Source of the DNA: JAALLB01 sp964502215
GTDB lineage: Bacteria; Pseudomonadota; Alphaproteobacteria; Rhizobiales; Rhizobiaceae
Assembly: GCA_964502215.1 (NCBI GenBank)
Contig: CAZCUN010000066.1
Span: forward strand, 1 to 15,107
Length of the DNA: 15,107 nt
Direction: 5' to 3'
Position 1 is the first letter of the stretch, and each line of letters starts with the position of its first letter. The position numbers were made by a program, and so were the translations under genes. The notes under the pieces were generated by a model. That model saw only the letters and a list, made by a program, of their open reading frames with translations. It did no database searches and was not told the origin of the DNA. Positions 14,147 to 15,107 of the stretch are shown piece by piece.

Positions 14147-15049
14147 TTGGATACACTCACAAGAATGCAGGCCTTTGTTGATATTGTTGAACAACAAGGT
14201 TTTTCAGCTGCCGCAAGAAAAGTTGGCCGCTCAAAGGCTTTAATGTCCAAATACGTGCGCGAATTAGAAGATGAGCTGGGCATCCTTCTCCTCAATCGTA
14301 CAACCAGACAATTTTCACTCACAGAAGCAGGTGAGGTATTTCACAAATCAGCGTTAGAGATCTTACAAAAGGTTGGCGATCTTCAAGACACAGTAAGGGA
14401 AGCTGGCAAAGGGCACAAAGGGCGCTTGCGCATTTCTGCACCACGCTCCTTGACTGATTTGGAAATCGGTCTGCCTATCGTTGAATTTGCTGCTGCATAC
14501 CCTGACATCACAATCGATATGAACCTTGATGATGCAATGGTTGATATGGTTGAAGAGGGGTACGACGTTGCAATTAGAATTTCACAACTGACAGATTCTT
14601 CACTAATAGCAAAAAAGCTTTCTGATTTTAGATTGGTACTATGCGCCTCGCCTGAGTTTATCAAACAACATGGCGCACCCAAAACACCGCATGATCTTGG
14701 GGACGTCCCTTGCATTGTAGATACAAACATGATGCGCCGCGCCAATTGGTGTTTTCTTGATGAAAAAGGCACAGAGATAAGCGTTCCAGTTCGTGGCAAT
14801 ATAGAAGTAAACAGCCCAGAAGTAACAAGGCGCGCAGCTTTAGCTGGCCTTGGAATGACACTTGTTCCAGAATTTGCCATTGAACAAGAATTAAAAAGCG
14901 GCGCACTCATAAGCTTACTTGAAGAATACATTCCTTCAGGAGGCGGTATTTATGCAGTTTACCCGCACCGTCGTCATGTACCAGGAAAAGTCCGTGTATT
15001 CGTTGACTTCCTAGCCCAATGGTTCAAGGAAAAACGCAAATCAACATGA
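14147..15049 (+). CDS. LysR family transcriptional regulator
   Basis: This is a 300-residue LysR-type regulator. The winged helix-turn-helix is at about 3-62, with FVDIVEQQGFSAAARKVG, SKALMSKYVRELEDELG and LLLNRTTRQFSLTEAG. The effector-binding domain is at about 88-295, beginning KGRLRISAPRSLTDLEIG and including YDVAIRISQLTDSSLIAKKL and RRAALAGLGMTLVPEFAI. This subgroup resembles regulators that act on neighbouring oxidoreductase or transporter genes, but no divergent target gene is present here. The start is TTG, chosen because GAGGA lies 7 bases upstream; the ATG at 14165 would cut into the first helix. It is 24 bp after pyk and could be transcribed with it. The 48-bp repeat begins 10 bp after its stop. 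Confidence 0.95.
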   Translation: MDTLTRMQAFVDIVEQQGFSAAARKVGRSKALMSKYVRELEDELGILLLNRTTRQFSLTEAGEVFHKSALEILQKVGDLQDTVREAGKGHKGRLRISAPRSLTDLEIGLPIVEFAAAYPDITIDMNLDDAMVDMVEEGYDVAIRISQLTDSSLIAKKLSDFRLVLCASPEFIKQHGAPKTPHDLGDVPCIVDTNMMRRANWCFLDEKGTEISVPVRGNIEVNSPEVTRRAALAGLGMTLVPEFAIEQELKSGALISLLEEYIPSGGGIYAVYPHRRHVPGKVRVFVDFLAQWFKEKRKST

Positions 15050-15059
15050 TAAAATTCAA

Positions 15060-15107
15060 GGGGCTGTCCCAGATAACTACGATAAATATTGTTTAACCCA
15101 TTGGTTC
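15060..15107. repeat. Right copy of the 48-bp exact terminal inverted repeat
   Basis: This is the exact reverse complement of 5-52. It begins GGGGCTGTCCCAG and runs to the last base of the window, so the true element may continue to the right. The left copy has four more bases at its outer side (AATT), so the match may be longer than 48 bp. No target-site duplication can be tested, because only one side of each copy is visible. Confidence 0.9.

Noticed and set aside
5..15107. The whole window as a transposon or composite transposon bounded by 48-bp inverted repeats
   Set aside because: The contents are core chromosomal genes (pnt, pyk, gapR, pepF) with no transposase, integrase or resistance cargo. 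The repeat tips face inward, so the element bodies would lie outside.

Overview
The window looks like chromosomal DNA from an AT-rich alphaproteobacterium, most likely a member of the Rhizobiales/Hyphomicrobiales. That placement rests on gene content: a three-part proton-translocating transhydrogenase (pntAA-pntAB-pntB), the short alphaproteobacterial aa3 oxidase subunit IV, an Omp10-type lipoprotein, GapR (DUF2312), DUF1244, a DUF1036 protein beside pyruvate kinase, and a long DUF882 protein. No 16S, tRNA or species-level marker is present, so the genus cannot be named. I see no tRNA, rRNA, CRISPR array, transposase, integrase or toxin gene. No gene-free stretch exceeds 300 bases.

Left part (58-6440, minus strand). 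Read in the direction of transcription: pepF (M3 oligoendopeptidase), an Omp10-like lipoprotein with its own good promoter, a small aa3 oxidase subunit IV gene, then pntAA, pntAB and pntB, which overlap or nearly touch. The oxidase subunit and the transhydrogenase are both inner-membrane proteins tied to proton motive force. PntAB is unusual: about 280 residues of low-complexity sequence, including a run of 11-residue repeats like those of LEA proteins and synucleins, precede its membrane domain.

Middle (6664-10448, plus strand). An NtrC/DctD-type sigma-54 activator with a receiver domain, without an adjacent kinase, is followed by a hairpin. Next comes a promoter carrying a CtrA-like site, and then a DUF882 (M15-like) exported protein with a very long Pro-rich tail. 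The DUF882 gene ends 1 bp from the convergent gapR gene.

Right part (10450-15049). The pair DUF1244-gapR runs on the minus strand. Head-to-head with it is an EamA transporter whose start codon is unclear. Then come an exported DUF1036 protein, pyruvate kinase and a LysR-type regulator, tightly spaced on the plus strand and probably co-transcribed at least in part.

Edges. The two ends of the window carry an exact 48-bp inverted repeat (5-52 and 15060-15107). Each copy starts 5 to 10 bp after the stop codon of the outermost gene. The simplest reading is two copies of a dispersed element, perhaps insertion-sequence ends, whose bodies lie outside the window. The genes between are ordinary housekeeping genes, so I do not regard the window as a transposon. 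The repeat, the 11-mer PntAB extension and the possible CtrA control of the DUF882 gene are the observations most worth following. I do not see clear evidence of a wholly new multi-gene system.
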